Positions 26,318 through 34,809 of a stretch of 41,780 bases of DNA are shown in pieces. The position numbers and the translations under genes were made by a program. Numbering within the stretch: position 1 is the first letter of the stretch; the number at the start of each line of letters is the position of its first letter. The stretch spans positions 1 to 41,780 of the forward strand of contig JAJFIV010000002.1 in assembly GCA_021774625.1 (NCBI GenBank), written 5' to 3'. This stretch comes from Alphaproteobacteria bacterium (GTDB lineage Bacteria > Pseudomonadota > Alphaproteobacteria > Sphingomonadales > JAKSBY01). A model generated the notes under the pieces. The model had not been told where the DNA came from. It saw nothing but the letters and a program-made list of their open reading frames with translations, and did not search any database.

Positions 26318-27598
26318 TTATTCGTTCTTGTAAACCACCCCGCCTTTCATCACGAAAGGCACAGTTTCAAGGATAGAAATATCGTCGAGCGGATCGCCGT
26401 CCACAGCGATGATGTCGGCATAGCGTCCCGCTTCGATGGCGCCAACATCCTGTGCGCGGCCGAACAGTTCCGCATTCAGGCTGGTCGCGGCCTTGACCGC
26501 CTGCATGGGCGTCATGCCGAAACGCACCATACGCGAAAGCTGTTTTCCGTTATCGCCATGGGGATAGATGGCGGCGTCCGATCCGAGCACCACCTTCACG
26601 CCGGCCTCGACCGCGCGGCGGAAACTTTCCCGCTGAACGGTCCCGACCTGGCGTTCCTTTTCGATATTTTCCGGCAGCGCCCCGGTTTTTTCACCCTCCG
26701 CCAGCGTATATTCGGTGTTGTAAATATCCATGGACAGGAAGGTGCCGTGGTCCTTGGCAAGCTGAATGGCTTCCCCATCCAGCATGCTGGCATGTTCCAC
26801 CGAATCGACCCCGGCGCGGATGGCGTATTTGATGCCCTCCGTGCCATGGGCGTGGGCGGCGACTTTCAGATCCCGGAGATGGGCTTCTTCCACCACCGCT
26901 ATCAGTTCCTCCATGGTAAAATGCCGACCGCCGACGGTCGTGCCTTTGGAAAAGACGCCGCCGGTGGCGGTGATTTTGATCAGATCCGCGCCATATTTGA
27001 TGTTTTCCCTCACTTTGGCCCGCATGGCCCAGGGGCCGTTGGCGACGCCGTCAGCCTGCGCATTATATTCTTTGGGCAGGAAGTTATTGTCACAATGACC
27101 GCCGGTGCCGCAAATGGTCGGGCCGGATACCAGCAGGCGCGGCCCCGGCACGTCACCGTCATTGATGGCGTCCCGCAAAGCGATATCGGAAAAGCCGTCC
27201 GCGCCGACATTGCGCACCGTGGTGAAGCCCGCCATCAGGGTCTTTCGCGCATTGGCAACGCCGTTGATTGCGGCGCGGGGCAGGGAGACGATCAAACCCC
27301 GATAACCCTTATCGTCATGGTTGGATGTCAGATGCACATGGGCGTCCATCAGGCCCGGCAGAATGGTGCGGTTGCCAAGGTCGATGACGTCCACCCCGCC
27401 CGGGATCGCCAGCGAGTTATTTCGGCCGACTTCGGCAATGCGGCCATCCTCGATACGGACCACCGGGTTATCGATGGCCCGGTCGGACAGGCCGTCAATC
27501 ATTCGGCCCGCTTTGAGATAGAGCGTATCGGCGGATGCGGACAGGTTAAGACCCAAGAAAACAAAAACCGTGGCAAGGAACAAATTTTTTGAGCGCAT
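26318..27598 (-). CDS. Exported amidohydrolase-family protein
   Basis: 426 residues with a signal peptide (MRSKNLFLATVFVFLGLNLSASA). It is a metal-dependent amidohydrolase with a binuclear site: HVH in GLMDAHVHLTSNHDD, a lysine in DLIKITATGGVFSKG that is probably carbamylated, His in KVAAHAHGTEGIKYA, His in SVEHASML and Asp in VLGSDAAIYPHGDN. Such secreted proteins are close to Xaa-Pro dipeptidases and arylformyl/carboxyamide hydrolases; the substrate is unknown. The neighbouring peptidases suggest dipeptide or acyl-amino acid substrates (inference). Confidence 0.9.
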   Translation of the reverse strand: MRSKNLFLATVFVFLGLNLSASADTLYLKAGRMIDGLSDRAIDNPVVRIEDGRIAEVGRNNSLAIPGGVDVIDLGNRTILPGLMDAHVHLTSNHDDKGYRGLIVSLPRAAINGVANARKTLMAGFTTVRNVGADGFSDIALRDAINDGDVPGPRLLVSGPTICGTGGHCDNNFLPKEYNAQADGVANGPWAMRAKVRENIKYGADLIKITATGGVFSKGTTVGGRHFTMEELIAVVEEAHLRDLKVAAHAHGTEGIKYAIRAGVDSVEHASMLDGEAIQLAKDHGTFLSMDIYNTEYTLAEGEKTGALPENIEKERQVGTVQRESFRRAVEAGVKVVLGSDAAIYPHGDNGKQLSRMVRFGMTPMQAVKAATSLNAELFGRAQDVGAIEAGRYADIIAVDGDPLDDISILETVPFVMKGGVVYKNE

Positions 27599-27628
27599 AA
27601 GTATGAATTTCCTCTTTCTGTCATCCTC

Positions 27629-28543
27629 TCAGGGTGTGGCGTTTGCTTCCGTCACTGTGTCCTTGTTTTCGATGCGGGTCAAATAGGCTTTTAGGTTGCG
27701 GCCATTGCCGCGCATTTCAAGCCTTACCGGCACATACCAGGGCGTTCCCTCTATGGCGCCAAGCCACAGCTTGACCGGTTTCTGGTTTTCCGCTTCCTTT
27801 AGCCGTCTTTTTTCCTCTTTCCGTTTTTTCTTTTCATCCTTTTCGATATAAAAACCGGCCGTCTGCCGGGTGTGGATTTCACACAGGATCGCTGGACCAT
27901 AGTAAATTCCCCGGCCGGATTTTTTCAGAACCTGTTCTTCGGGATTGCAGGCAATCTGATATTCGACGGTGCGGATGCCATCAAAGCTGGTCCGGATGGC
28001 AGGGCCCTTTTCCGTCTTCTGGCTGGCGGCGACGCCCCAGGGGTCGCGGGATGCATGAAAGATGAGCGATAGGGGATCCGGTCCCCGCCGCAATATTTCC
28101 GGCACCGGTTCCCATTCCATGGCGTCTTCGTCTTCCGGCCGGATAAATTCAAATTCATCCAGTGAGCCATCCGGAAAAAAGGTCAGGGTGCGGGCATAGC
28201 GCTTTTCGTTCCACACACCGTCATTACTGTAATAACCCGGCAGAATAGCGCCATCCCGGGTAATTGATCCTTCGGCCTGCGCCAGAGATTTTCCGTTCAC
28301 AAATAATTTAATAAAGCCCCGGGTGCGGGCCGCCACGGAAACACTGTAGGACTCTTCTGTGAAGGATGCCTCGCCGACGGCCGTCACCACCCGCAAACCG
28401 GACCAGTAACCATCATATTCCATGACAAGGCTGCGGGCGGGATTGACCTGAATGGCGGTGATTTTATCTTTGGCAAAGCCATGGTCCGGCAGGGCCAGAG
28501 CAAAGAACAAAACAGTAAGAACCGAAACTCCGGGATATTGCAT
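27629..28543 (-). CDS. Exported DUF3108 protein
   Basis: 304 residues with a signal peptide (VSVLTVLFFALALPDHGFA). It matches the DUF3108 pattern: SLVMEYDGYWSGLRVVTAVG, a central variable part, DPLSLIFHASRDPW, and a final strand set ending VRLEMRGNGRNLKAYLTRIE. An unusual, highly charged insert (DEKKKRKEEKRRLKEAENQK, about residues 236-255) interrupts the C-terminal part. It probably acts in the periplasm or on the outer membrane; no catalytic residues are evident and no role is established. It could share a transcript with the amidohydrolase 30 bases downstream. Confidence 0.82.
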   Translation of the reverse strand: MQYPGVSVLTVLFFALALPDHGFAKDKITAIQVNPARSLVMEYDGYWSGLRVVTAVGEASFTEESYSVSVAARTRGFIKLFVNGKSLAQAEGSITRDGAILPGYYSNDGVWNEKRYARTLTFFPDGSLDEFEFIRPEDEDAMEWEPVPEILRRGPDPLSLIFHASRDPWGVAASQKTEKGPAIRTSFDGIRTVEYQIACNPEEQVLKKSGRGIYYGPAILCEIHTRQTAGFYIEKDEKKKRKEEKRRLKEAENQKPVKLWLGAIEGTPWYVPVRLEMRGNGRNLKAYLTRIENKDTVTEANATP

Positions 28544-28682
28544 CGACGCTGTTCCTCCTGTCAGGCCGACACCATAGCGGCAAATCGGGCGGCAAAAAAG
28601 CCCGAAAGCAGTTGCGGCGCATATTAGGCGGCGTTAGGAAGGAGTGTTTTCACTTCATTTTATTTCAGACAGGAAAACCGTC

Positions 28683-30035
28683 ATGCGGGCCGAGTGGCTG
28701 AAAGAACGGATCCAACGGCATTTGGGCGCGCTGATCCGGCTCGCCTGGCCGACGGCCTTGTCCCGCCTTGGCATCATTGCCATGGTAATGGTCGACACCA
28801 TGATGGTGGGCCGCTACGGGACAGAAGATCTGGCCTATCTCAATATCGGAAATGGCACGATGGTCGCTGTATTTATCGTCATAGCGGTCGGGCTTTTGAT
28901 GGGCACCCTGGTTTGCGTTGCCGATGCCCATGGCCGCAAGGATTTGCGCCTTTGTGGGCGGGTCTGGCGGCGTTCGCTGAGCTACGCCTGGTGGCTGGGT
29001 GTCGCTTTTGCGGTCTTCAGTTTTCCGGGAGAATTCTGGTTGACCCTGTTTGGCCAGACGGAAGAAGTCGCACGGCAGGGCGGCGCAGTGATGCGGATTC
29101 TCAGTTTCGGCCTGCCCGGCTATATGATCTATCTCACCAGCATCTTTTTTCTGGAAGGGATCGAGCGGCCAAAGGTCGGTATGTATCTGATGCTGGCCGC
29201 GAATATTCTCAATATAGGCTTCAATTACGTCCTGGTGTTCGGACATTTCGGCGCGCCGGAGCTGGGCGCACAGGGTTCCGCCTGGGCGACCACGATCTTG
29301 AGGAATTTTTTAGGAGCAGGCATTTTGATTTATATCCTGCTGAGTTCGGGCCTGAAACCCTATGGGGTGCGGGAGAAAGCGGCTGATAAATGGCGGGACT
29401 GGCAGAGGCAGCGCATGATCGGCTATGCGGCGGGCGCCAGCCTCGGGGCCGAAGTGATTGCCTTTGCCGCTTTCAATGTCTTTTCCGGCTGGCTCGGAAC
29501 CCTGTCGCTGGCCGCATATGGCGTCATTCTCAACATTATTTCTGCTCCTTTCATGCTGGCGGCCGGCATTGGTTCGGCGACGGCGGTCCGGGTGGGCATT
29601 GCAAAGTCGCGCAATGACCGTCCTGATGTCGCTTTGGCCGGATGGACCGGACTTGCGCTGTCGACACTGGTACTTGGCGTTGTCGGCAGCCTGCTGTTCG
29701 CGTTTGCGACGCCGATTCTGTCCGTTTATTCGGACGATTTGATCCTTATTGCTTACAGTGTGCCGCTGGCCGTCTTTACGGCTTATGTGCTGGTGGTGGA
29801 CGGCGATCAGGCGGTCCTGTCCAATGCTTTGCGCGGGCTCGGGGAAACCTGGATCCCGACGGCGATTCAATCCATCGCCTATTTTATTTTCATGATTCCG
29901 TTGGGGTATTTTCTGGCAGTCTATGGGGCGCGGGACGTCAGGGGGCTGCTGGAAGCTATTTTGATCGCCAGCATCGTTTCGGTGGCTTTGCAGGCGGCCT
30001 ATTTTCACAATCTGACCCGTGCCGGCGCAAAATAA
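28683..30035 (+). CDS. MATE-family multidrug efflux protein
   Basis: Integral membrane antiporter of 450 residues with about twelve hydrophobic helices in two halves. The N-terminal half has LIRLAWPTALSRLGIIAMVM and VDTMMVGRYGTEDLAYLNIG, and the second half repeats the pattern in GYAAGASLGAEVIAFAAFNV. The VDTMMVGRYG block is diagnostic for NorM-like MATE proteins, which expel cationic drugs by Na+ or H+ exchange. The start at 28683 (MRAEWLKERIQ) is chosen over the frame from 28644, which lacks family resemblance. It is transcribed alone. Confidence 0.92.
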   Translation: MRAEWLKERIQRHLGALIRLAWPTALSRLGIIAMVMVDTMMVGRYGTEDLAYLNIGNGTMVAVFIVIAVGLLMGTLVCVADAHGRKDLRLCGRVWRRSLSYAWWLGVAFAVFSFPGEFWLTLFGQTEEVARQGGAVMRILSFGLPGYMIYLTSIFFLEGIERPKVGMYLMLAANILNIGFNYVLVFGHFGAPELGAQGSAWATTILRNFLGAGILIYILLSSGLKPYGVREKAADKWRDWQRQRMIGYAAGASLGAEVIAFAAFNVFSGWLGTLSLAAYGVILNIISAPFMLAAGIGSATAVRVGIAKSRNDRPDVALAGWTGLALSTLVLGVVGSLLFAFATPILSVYSDDLILIAYSVPLAVFTAYVLVVDGDQAVLSNALRGLGETWIPTAIQSIAYFIFMIPLGYFLAVYGARDVRGLLEAILIASIVSVALQAAYFHNLTRAGAK

Positions 30036-30080
30036 GGCAACAGAAACGGAACTTTGGCATATTTTTGCCGTTATTCCTTT

Positions 30081-30113
30081 ATTGACTTCGTCAATCAATG
30101 GTCAATCTTTGAC
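30081..30113. promoter_or_regulatory. Two TTGAC inverted repeats before mipA-like gene
   Basis: ATTGAC-TTC-GTCAAT (30081-30095) and GTCAA-TCT-TTGAC (30101-30113) are two perfect inverted repeats with three-base spacers, in opposite order. They lie 43-75 bases before the GTG start. The regular arrangement of four TTGAC units suggests an operator for a dimeric regulator, or overlapping -35 elements. Confidence 0.45.
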
Positions 30114-30155
30114 AAGGATACTACGCGTGGGGAAGGTTTACGGGAGGAGGCTGTT

Positions 30156-30986
30156 GTGAGACGCATTTCCGGAATTTGGCTGGGGGTCGCCCTTTTGCTG
30201 TCCGGTGCTGTTTCTGCCCGGGCGGATGTTTTTGATTCGGCCGTTTCCGTTATTTCCCAGGGCTTTGATTATATCTGGCCGGATGATGTGGATCTCGAGG
30301 ATTTCAGCCTGCGGCTGGGCGTCGGGATGGGTGTTGCCCCGGATTATGAGGGGTCGGACAATTACCGTTTTCGCGTTCTGCCGCTGATCGACCTTCGATA
30401 CAAGGATATTGTCGCTCTTCAGGGAACAAGGTTGCGCCTCAATTTATTGCGGGAATCCATCGTCAGTGCCGGGCCGCTGGTTGCCTACGAATTTGGCCGG
30501 GATGAAGACCGCAATTCGGCGCTTGAAGGATTGGGCGATGTTGACGGGACATTTGAAGTCGGCGCTTTCATTGAAGCGCGTAATAAGGATTTCCTGGTGC
30601 ATATTGATTTCCGGCAGGCTTTAAAATCCGGCCATGGCCGCATACTAAAAATCGAGGCCGGACGGGGCCTTTACGAAGAGGGAGCCTTTACGCTGGCGCT
30701 CGGCGGGCAACTGAACTGGAAATCCCGGAAATATGCCCAAACCTATTTTGGCGTTACCGACACTCAGTCCACGGCGTCCGGTTTACCTGTTTTTAGTCCG
30801 GATAACGGATTTTTTGCAGCGGGGGTTAATCTGTTATCCCGTTATAAAATAAATGATCACTGGATGCTGCATGGCATTACGGGCTATTCTAGGATTTTGG
30901 GGGACGCGGCGGACAGCCCGCTTGTTAAAATGCGCGGCTCCGCCAATCAGTTCCTCGCCGGCATCGGCGTCCTCTATCATTTTTAG
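30156..30986 (+). CDS. MipA/OmpV-family outer membrane protein
   Basis: 276 residues. The signal peptide (to SARA) is followed by a beta-barrel starting FSLRLGVGMGVAPDYEGSDN and RFRVLPLIDLRYKDIVALQG, and ending in an aromatic C-terminus (AGIGVLYHF) that suits outer membrane insertion. The family includes the scaffold protein MipA and OmpV-type porins. The start is GTG at 30156, five bases after a strong GGGAGGAGG; the upstream frame to 30054 crosses the promoter repeats. It overlaps the convergent nitroreductase by four bases. Confidence 0.88.
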   Translation: MRRISGIWLGVALLLSGAVSARADVFDSAVSVISQGFDYIWPDDVDLEDFSLRLGVGMGVAPDYEGSDNYRFRVLPLIDLRYKDIVALQGTRLRLNLLRESIVSAGPLVAYEFGRDEDRNSALEGLGDVDGTFEVGAFIEARNKDFLVHIDFRQALKSGHGRILKIEAGRGLYEEGAFTLALGGQLNWKSRKYAQTYFGVTDTQSTASGLPVFSPDNGFFAAGVNLLSRYKINDHWMLHGITGYSRILGDAADSPLVKMRGSANQFLAGIGVLYHF

Positions 30987-31654
30987 AACCAGCTGCAGGT
31001 CTCGGAAAAATCCTTTTTGGTCAGGGTTGGCACCATGGCATCCTCCGCAGGATGACCGGCCACCACGATCATGATCGCCCGTTCATTCTTTGGCCGCCCC
31101 AGCAGATCTCGCAAAAATCCCATCGGGCTGGGGGTATGGGTCAGGGTGGCAAGCCCGGCGATATGCAGGGCGGCTATCAGGAACCCGGTGGCAAGCCCGG
31201 CGCTTTCCTGCACATAATAATGTTTGCTTCGCTTCCCTGTTTTGGGGTCAAGGGCATAATTCTGCTGGAAACAGACGATCAGATAGGGAGCCGTTTCGAG
31301 AAAGGGTTTGGAGGAATCGGTTCCGAGATGCGCGAGATCCTTCAGCCATTCCTCGCCGGCCCGGCTTTCGTAAAATTCCTTTTCTTCAATTTCCGCGGCT
31401 TCCCTGATTTTTTTCTTCACTGCCGGATCGGATACGATGGCAAAATGCCAGGGCTGTTTGTTGGCGCCGGACGGGGCTGTGTTGGCGGCTTTGACGGCCT
31501 CCGCGATAATATCTTTCGGGACCGGCTGACCGGAAAAGAACCGGATGGTCCGCCGCCGCTCCATAAAGGTGCGGAATTCCGTCACTCTTTGCCGCCGCTC
31601 GGCTTCGGAAAAGGCAGGAAAATCGGTCAGCGGAACAGGCTGATAAGCACCCAT
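30983..31654 (-). CDS. Nitroreductase-family FMN oxidoreductase
   Basis: 223 residues, MGAYQPVPLTDFPAFSEAER onward. FMN-binding landmarks are RRRTIRFFSGQPVPKDII, AANTAPSGANKQPWHFAIVS and the late HTPSPMGFLRDLLGRPKNER block. It is close to the BluB/iodotyrosine deiodinase-like branch, where TAPSGANKQPWHF is characteristic, but no cobalamin genes are nearby and the substrate is not certain. The ATG at 31654 fits the family start; a longer open frame to 32020 overlaps the divergent gene and lacks family features. Confidence 0.88.
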   Translation of the reverse strand: MGAYQPVPLTDFPAFSEAERRQRVTEFRTFMERRRTIRFFSGQPVPKDIIAEAVKAANTAPSGANKQPWHFAIVSDPAVKKKIREAAEIEEKEFYESRAGEEWLKDLAHLGTDSSKPFLETAPYLIVCFQQNYALDPKTGKRSKHYYVQESAGLATGFLIAALHIAGLATLTHTPSPMGFLRDLLGRPKNERAIMIVVAGHPAEDAMVPTLTKKDFSETCSWF

Positions 31655-31728
31655 AATCAAATTCTTTCTTGTTGGTTTTCCATGCGCACAGCATAGTGGA
31701 TTCATTCTGCGATGGAAAAGCCTTCTCG

Positions 31729-32511
31729 ATGAAAAAACTGTTATTTGCCACAGCGATGGTGTTTTTTTCTTTACCAGTGTTTGGTCAGGCAACGGATGAG
31801 GTTGAGGCCGCATGGGATAAGCCGGGGCGGCTTTCCGGCCTTTATGTCGAACACCGCACCGGCACCCGCATGCTCCATGACCGGATGATCCGGGAACCGC
31901 TTTCAGTTCGGCGGATTGAAGCAAGGGATGATCAGAGCCTCCGTTATAAGGGAAGAATTTATCGCCGGGCAGAGCCCTTTCTCTATCGCGCCGATAATGG
32001 CGAAACGCTTGCCTTTGCAATCACCGGCGGCGGGCCGTTTATCTTTTTTGCAGAAAGCGCGAGGCCGTACCGCAAAAGTTTTTTTGCCGCCAATCCCCGG
32101 CTGGTCCTGTACCCGGCCCCGATCGCTTTTTTTATACTTCTGACGGCGGCGCCTTATCTGTACCGGCGTTTTCCGCCGAGTAACCGCAAATTGGCTGCCT
32201 TCAGCGTGGCCGGGGCGTTATTGTTCGCCGGAGGCATTCTGCTGGAACTGAATTTTTACCAGCTGATTGTGCTTGAGGCCGGATTTTCATGGCCGCATTA
32301 TTTCTGGCGGGCGCTGACAAATCTGGGGGCCATCGCGCTGCTGGTGACGCCCATGTTTGCGCTAAGCATCCGCAAGCGCATGGACTTTGCCGCGGGTCCT
32401 TTTATGCCCCTGCAAAGCCTTCATATCACCCTGATTGGCCTCGCGGGGCTTGTTTTATTCATTCTGGGTGTTTTCTGGGGCGTGATCGGCGAGTTCAGGG
32501 TTTATTTTTAA
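31729..32511 (+). CDS. Membrane protein of unknown function
   Basis: 260 residues. A signal-like N-terminus (MKKLLFATAMVFFSLPVFGQ) leads to about 100 soluble residues rich in Arg (TGTRMLHDRMIREPLSVRRI, FLYRADNGETLAF). Four membrane helices follow (IAFFILLTAAPYLY, GALLFAGGILLELNFY, LGAIALLVTPMFAL and ITLIGLAGLVLFILGVFWGV). I do not recognise the family. The layout resembles the C-terminal membrane part found attached to some beta-lactamase-like serine hydrolases, but no catalytic motif is present here. It is divergent from the nitroreductase and overlaps the ferredoxin gene by four bases at its end. Confidence 0.7.
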   Translation: MKKLLFATAMVFFSLPVFGQATDEVEAAWDKPGRLSGLYVEHRTGTRMLHDRMIREPLSVRRIEARDDQSLRYKGRIYRRAEPFLYRADNGETLAFAITGGGPFIFFAESARPYRKSFFAANPRLVLYPAPIAFFILLTAAPYLYRRFPPSNRKLAAFSVAGALLFAGGILLELNFYQLIVLEAGFSWPHYFWRALTNLGAIALLVTPMFALSIRKRMDFAAGPFMPLQSLHITLIGLAGLVLFILGVFWGVIGEFRVYF

Positions 32512-32825
32512 TCTTCCGGCGCAATGGTTACCCGCAGGCCATCCAGGGCTTCGGAAAAATCGATCTGGCAGGACAGGCGGGATTCCGGCTTATGGTGGTC
32601 AGTGGAGGAAACGAGATCATATTCGTCTTCGCTTTGCGCGGCAAGCCGGTCCAGCTGATCCCGATCCACATAGACATGGCAGGTGGCGCAGGAGCAGCTG
32701 CCGCCGCAAATGGCGGCAATCTCATCAAAACCGTTATCGCGCAAGATTTCCATCACCGAATAGCCGGGCTTGCCGGTTACTTCGGAAATCTCACCAGTAC
32801 GCGTGGTTACGATTATTTTCGCCAT
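32508..32825 (-). CDS. [2Fe-2S] ferredoxin, adrenodoxin-like
   Basis: 105-residue cytoplasmic electron carrier. Cluster ligands follow the adrenodoxin spacing: the first Cys in ICGGSCSCATCHVYVD, then C-x5-C-x2-C, and a fourth Cys in RLSCQIDF. Two additional Cys/Ser positions inside the loop (GGSCSC) are notable. The start at 32825 (MAKIIVTTRTGEISEV) is the family start. It lies 63 bases after the FAD reductase on the same strand, its likely electron donor. The usual acceptors are cytochrome P450s or Rieske oxygenases, none of which is in the window. Confidence 0.92.
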   Translation of the reverse strand: MAKIIVTTRTGEISEVTGKPGYSVMEILRDNGFDEIAAICGGSCSCATCHVYVDRDQLDRLAAQSEDEYDLVSSTDHHKPESRLSCQIDFSEALDGLRVTIAPED

Positions 32826-32888
32826 GTCTGTTCCTTCACAAGTGCAGCCGGTTAGGTATCCGAAACCGCGCCGGCTTTGCAAGATGCT

Positions 32889-34103
32889 TCACAAGAAAGT
32901 TTTTAATGGGATGGCCGGGTCGCTGGCGGCCGCCGTATCCAGGCAGGCGCCGGCGGCGATCAGTTTTTTTGCCGGCAGAAAATCCTGCAGATTATTGATG
33001 GTGCTGATGGCCGCCAAAGCGCCGTTTCGCAAACAAAGCAGCGAAAATTTGCGTGTTGCCGGATCCCCGCGGACAATCACTTGATCGTCTTGCCGCCACA
33101 GCCCGGCAATCTGTAATTTCAGATCATACTGATCGGACCAGAACCAGGGTATTTCCCGGTAAGGCTGTGGTGTGCCCAGTATGGAAAAAGCCGCGCATTT
33201 GGCCTGATCGACTGCGTTCTGCACGGATTCCAGGCGGACCAGCCCACCAAAGCAAGCGTTGGGATGGCGGGCGCAATCGCCGGCCGCGTAAATATACGGA
33301 TCGCTCGTTGCAGCGAATTCATCAACCAGAACACCGTCATTCACCGCCAGCCCGGCATCCTCGGCCAGTGTCTGATTGGGGATCACGCCGATGCCGATTA
33401 TCACCGTATCGGCGGCTAAGGATGCGCCGTCAGAACAGAATACCCGTTCCACACGGCCCTTTCCTTCAATCGATGCAATCCCGGTATTGAGGCGGATATC
33501 CACACCCTGGGACGCATGTTCTTTCTGGAAGAACTCCGACAAGTGGGGGGTGGCCGTCCGCTGCATCACCCGGTCCGCGATTTCCAGCAGGGTGACATCA
33601 ATGCCAAGGCTTCGGGCCGCGGCGGCCACCTCGAGGCCGATATAACCGCCGCCGGCGATGACCAGCCTTTGGCCGGGTCGCAGACTCTCAGCGATAGCGG
33701 CGGCATCCTCCAGGGTCCGGAGAGACTGCACGCCGGCAAGGCCAATTCCCGGAATGTCCAGTGTCCTGGCCCGCGAGCCGGTGGCAAGCACCAGCTTTTC
33801 ATAGGTCTGTTCTGAATGATCGGAGAGGCGCAGACGCTTTTGCCGCCGATCAATCCGGGTCACCGCGACCCCGGTCAGACAGTCAATGGCCTTGTCCTGA
33901 TAGAAGGCGGCCGGTTTGAGCGAAAGCCGTTCGGCAGGCACAAGTCCCTTCAGAAATCCCTTGGAAAGCGGCGGGCGTTCATAGGGCAGATGCGCCTCAT
34001 CGCCGATCATCAGGATTTTGCCGGTATAATCCTTCTGCCGCAGCGTCGCCGCCACCTGAAGTCCTGCCTGACCGGCACCGATAATGATAAGTTTCTCCGT
34101 CAT
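32889..34103 (-). CDS. Ferredoxin reductase, rhodocoxin/putidaredoxin reductase type
   Basis: 404-residue NAD(P)H- and FAD-dependent enzyme. The FAD-binding Rossmann motif is at the N-terminus (LIIIGAGQAGLQVAATLRQK), PYERPPLSKGFLKG follows near residue 50, the second nucleotide site is VIAGGGYIGLEVAAAARSLG near residue 150, and the family motif YAAGDCARHPN near residue 270. It transfers electrons to the adjacent [2Fe-2S] ferredoxin. The C-terminal domain (FWSDQYDLKLQIAGLW) is that of the rhodocoxin reductase group. Confidence 0.92.
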   Translation of the reverse strand: MTEKLIIIGAGQAGLQVAATLRQKDYTGKILMIGDEAHLPYERPPLSKGFLKGLVPAERLSLKPAAFYQDKAIDCLTGVAVTRIDRRQKRLRLSDHSEQTYEKLVLATGSRARTLDIPGIGLAGVQSLRTLEDAAAIAESLRPGQRLVIAGGGYIGLEVAAAARSLGIDVTLLEIADRVMQRTATPHLSEFFQKEHASQGVDIRLNTGIASIEGKGRVERVFCSDGASLAADTVIIGIGVIPNQTLAEDAGLAVNDGVLVDEFAATSDPYIYAAGDCARHPNACFGGLVRLESVQNAVDQAKCAAFSILGTPQPYREIPWFWSDQYDLKLQIAGLWRQDDQVIVRGDPATRKFSLLCLRNGALAAISTINNLQDFLPAKKLIAAGACLDTAAASDPAIPLKTFL

Positions 34104-34168
34104 AAGCCGGCCTTCATTAAAGCAAAGAGCGGAGTGACAAAAGCCGGAATTTCAACTATGCCACACCT

Positions 34169-34798
34169 ATGAAGTTTGCTCTTGATAAAAACTCACTGAT
34201 CCTTGCGCTGGATGCACTGAGTAAAAAAGATTTCGATCTTGCCGCTGCGGTCAGGCAGGTCGGTTATCCTGATGAGCGGCGGCGTCCGGCCGGATTTCAA
34301 ACTTTGATGCATATCATCATCGGCCAGCAGCTGTCGACAAAGGCCGGGGCGACCATTGTCGGCCGGCTGCATGACGCGGCCGCGCCGGACCTGACCCCAG
34401 AAAGTTTTCTGGCGCTTGATGAGGCGCAGCTCCGCGCCATTGGTTTTTCCCGGCAGAAAATTCTTTATGGGCGAGGGTTGTCCGAGGCTATTCTCGATGG
34501 CTCCTTTTCCCCGCATGAGCTTGAGAGCATGGCGGACGAGGGGGTGCTTGCCGCTCTTACAGCCCTCAAGGGTTTTGGCCGCTGGAGCGCGGAAATGTAC
34601 CTGCTGTTTTCCCTTGGCCGTCCGGATGTTTGGCCGGCGGATGATCTTGCGGTGCGGGTCGGCGTGCAGCAGCTGAAAAAACTTGATGAGCGGCCCGGCA
34701 CCAAAGAGATGGACGCAATTGCGGAAGCCTGGCGGCCATACCGGGGCGCGGCGGCGATCTTTCTCTGGCATTATTATAAGAAATTTCCCGAACTTTAA
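34169..34798 (+). CDS. DNA-3-methyladenine glycosylase II (AlkA-like)
   Basis: Base-excision repair glycosylase of 209 residues that removes alkylated purines. It is of the HhH-GPD superfamily: FQTLMHIIIGQQLSTKAGAT near residue 45, the hairpin-helix-hairpin LTALKGFGRWSAEMYLLF near residue 130, and the catalytic Asp in VWPADDLAVRVGVQQL. There is no Cys cluster, which excludes the EndoIII/MutY branch. It lacks the N-terminal domain of E. coli AlkA, as do many bacterial short forms. The DUF442-type gene starts 11 bases later. Confidence 0.9.
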   Translation: MKFALDKNSLILALDALSKKDFDLAAAVRQVGYPDERRRPAGFQTLMHIIIGQQLSTKAGATIVGRLHDAAAPDLTPESFLALDEAQLRAIGFSRQKILYGRGLSEAILDGSFSPHELESMADEGVLAALTALKGFGRWSAEMYLLFSLGRPDVWPADDLAVRVGVQQLKKLDERPGTKEMDAIAEAWRPYRGAAAIFLWHYYKKFPEL

Positions 34799-34809
34799 GG
34801 CAAAGGCAT

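Noticed and set aside
26270-27592. A 440-codon plus-strand frame opposite the amidohydrolase
   Set aside because: The amidohydrolase has a signal peptide and all metal ligands; the opposite frame has low-complexity GC-rich translation.
30983-32020. Nitroreductase starting at 32020 with a 122-residue N-terminal extension
   Set aside because: The extension overlaps the divergent membrane-protein gene and has no family resemblance; the normal start is at 31654.
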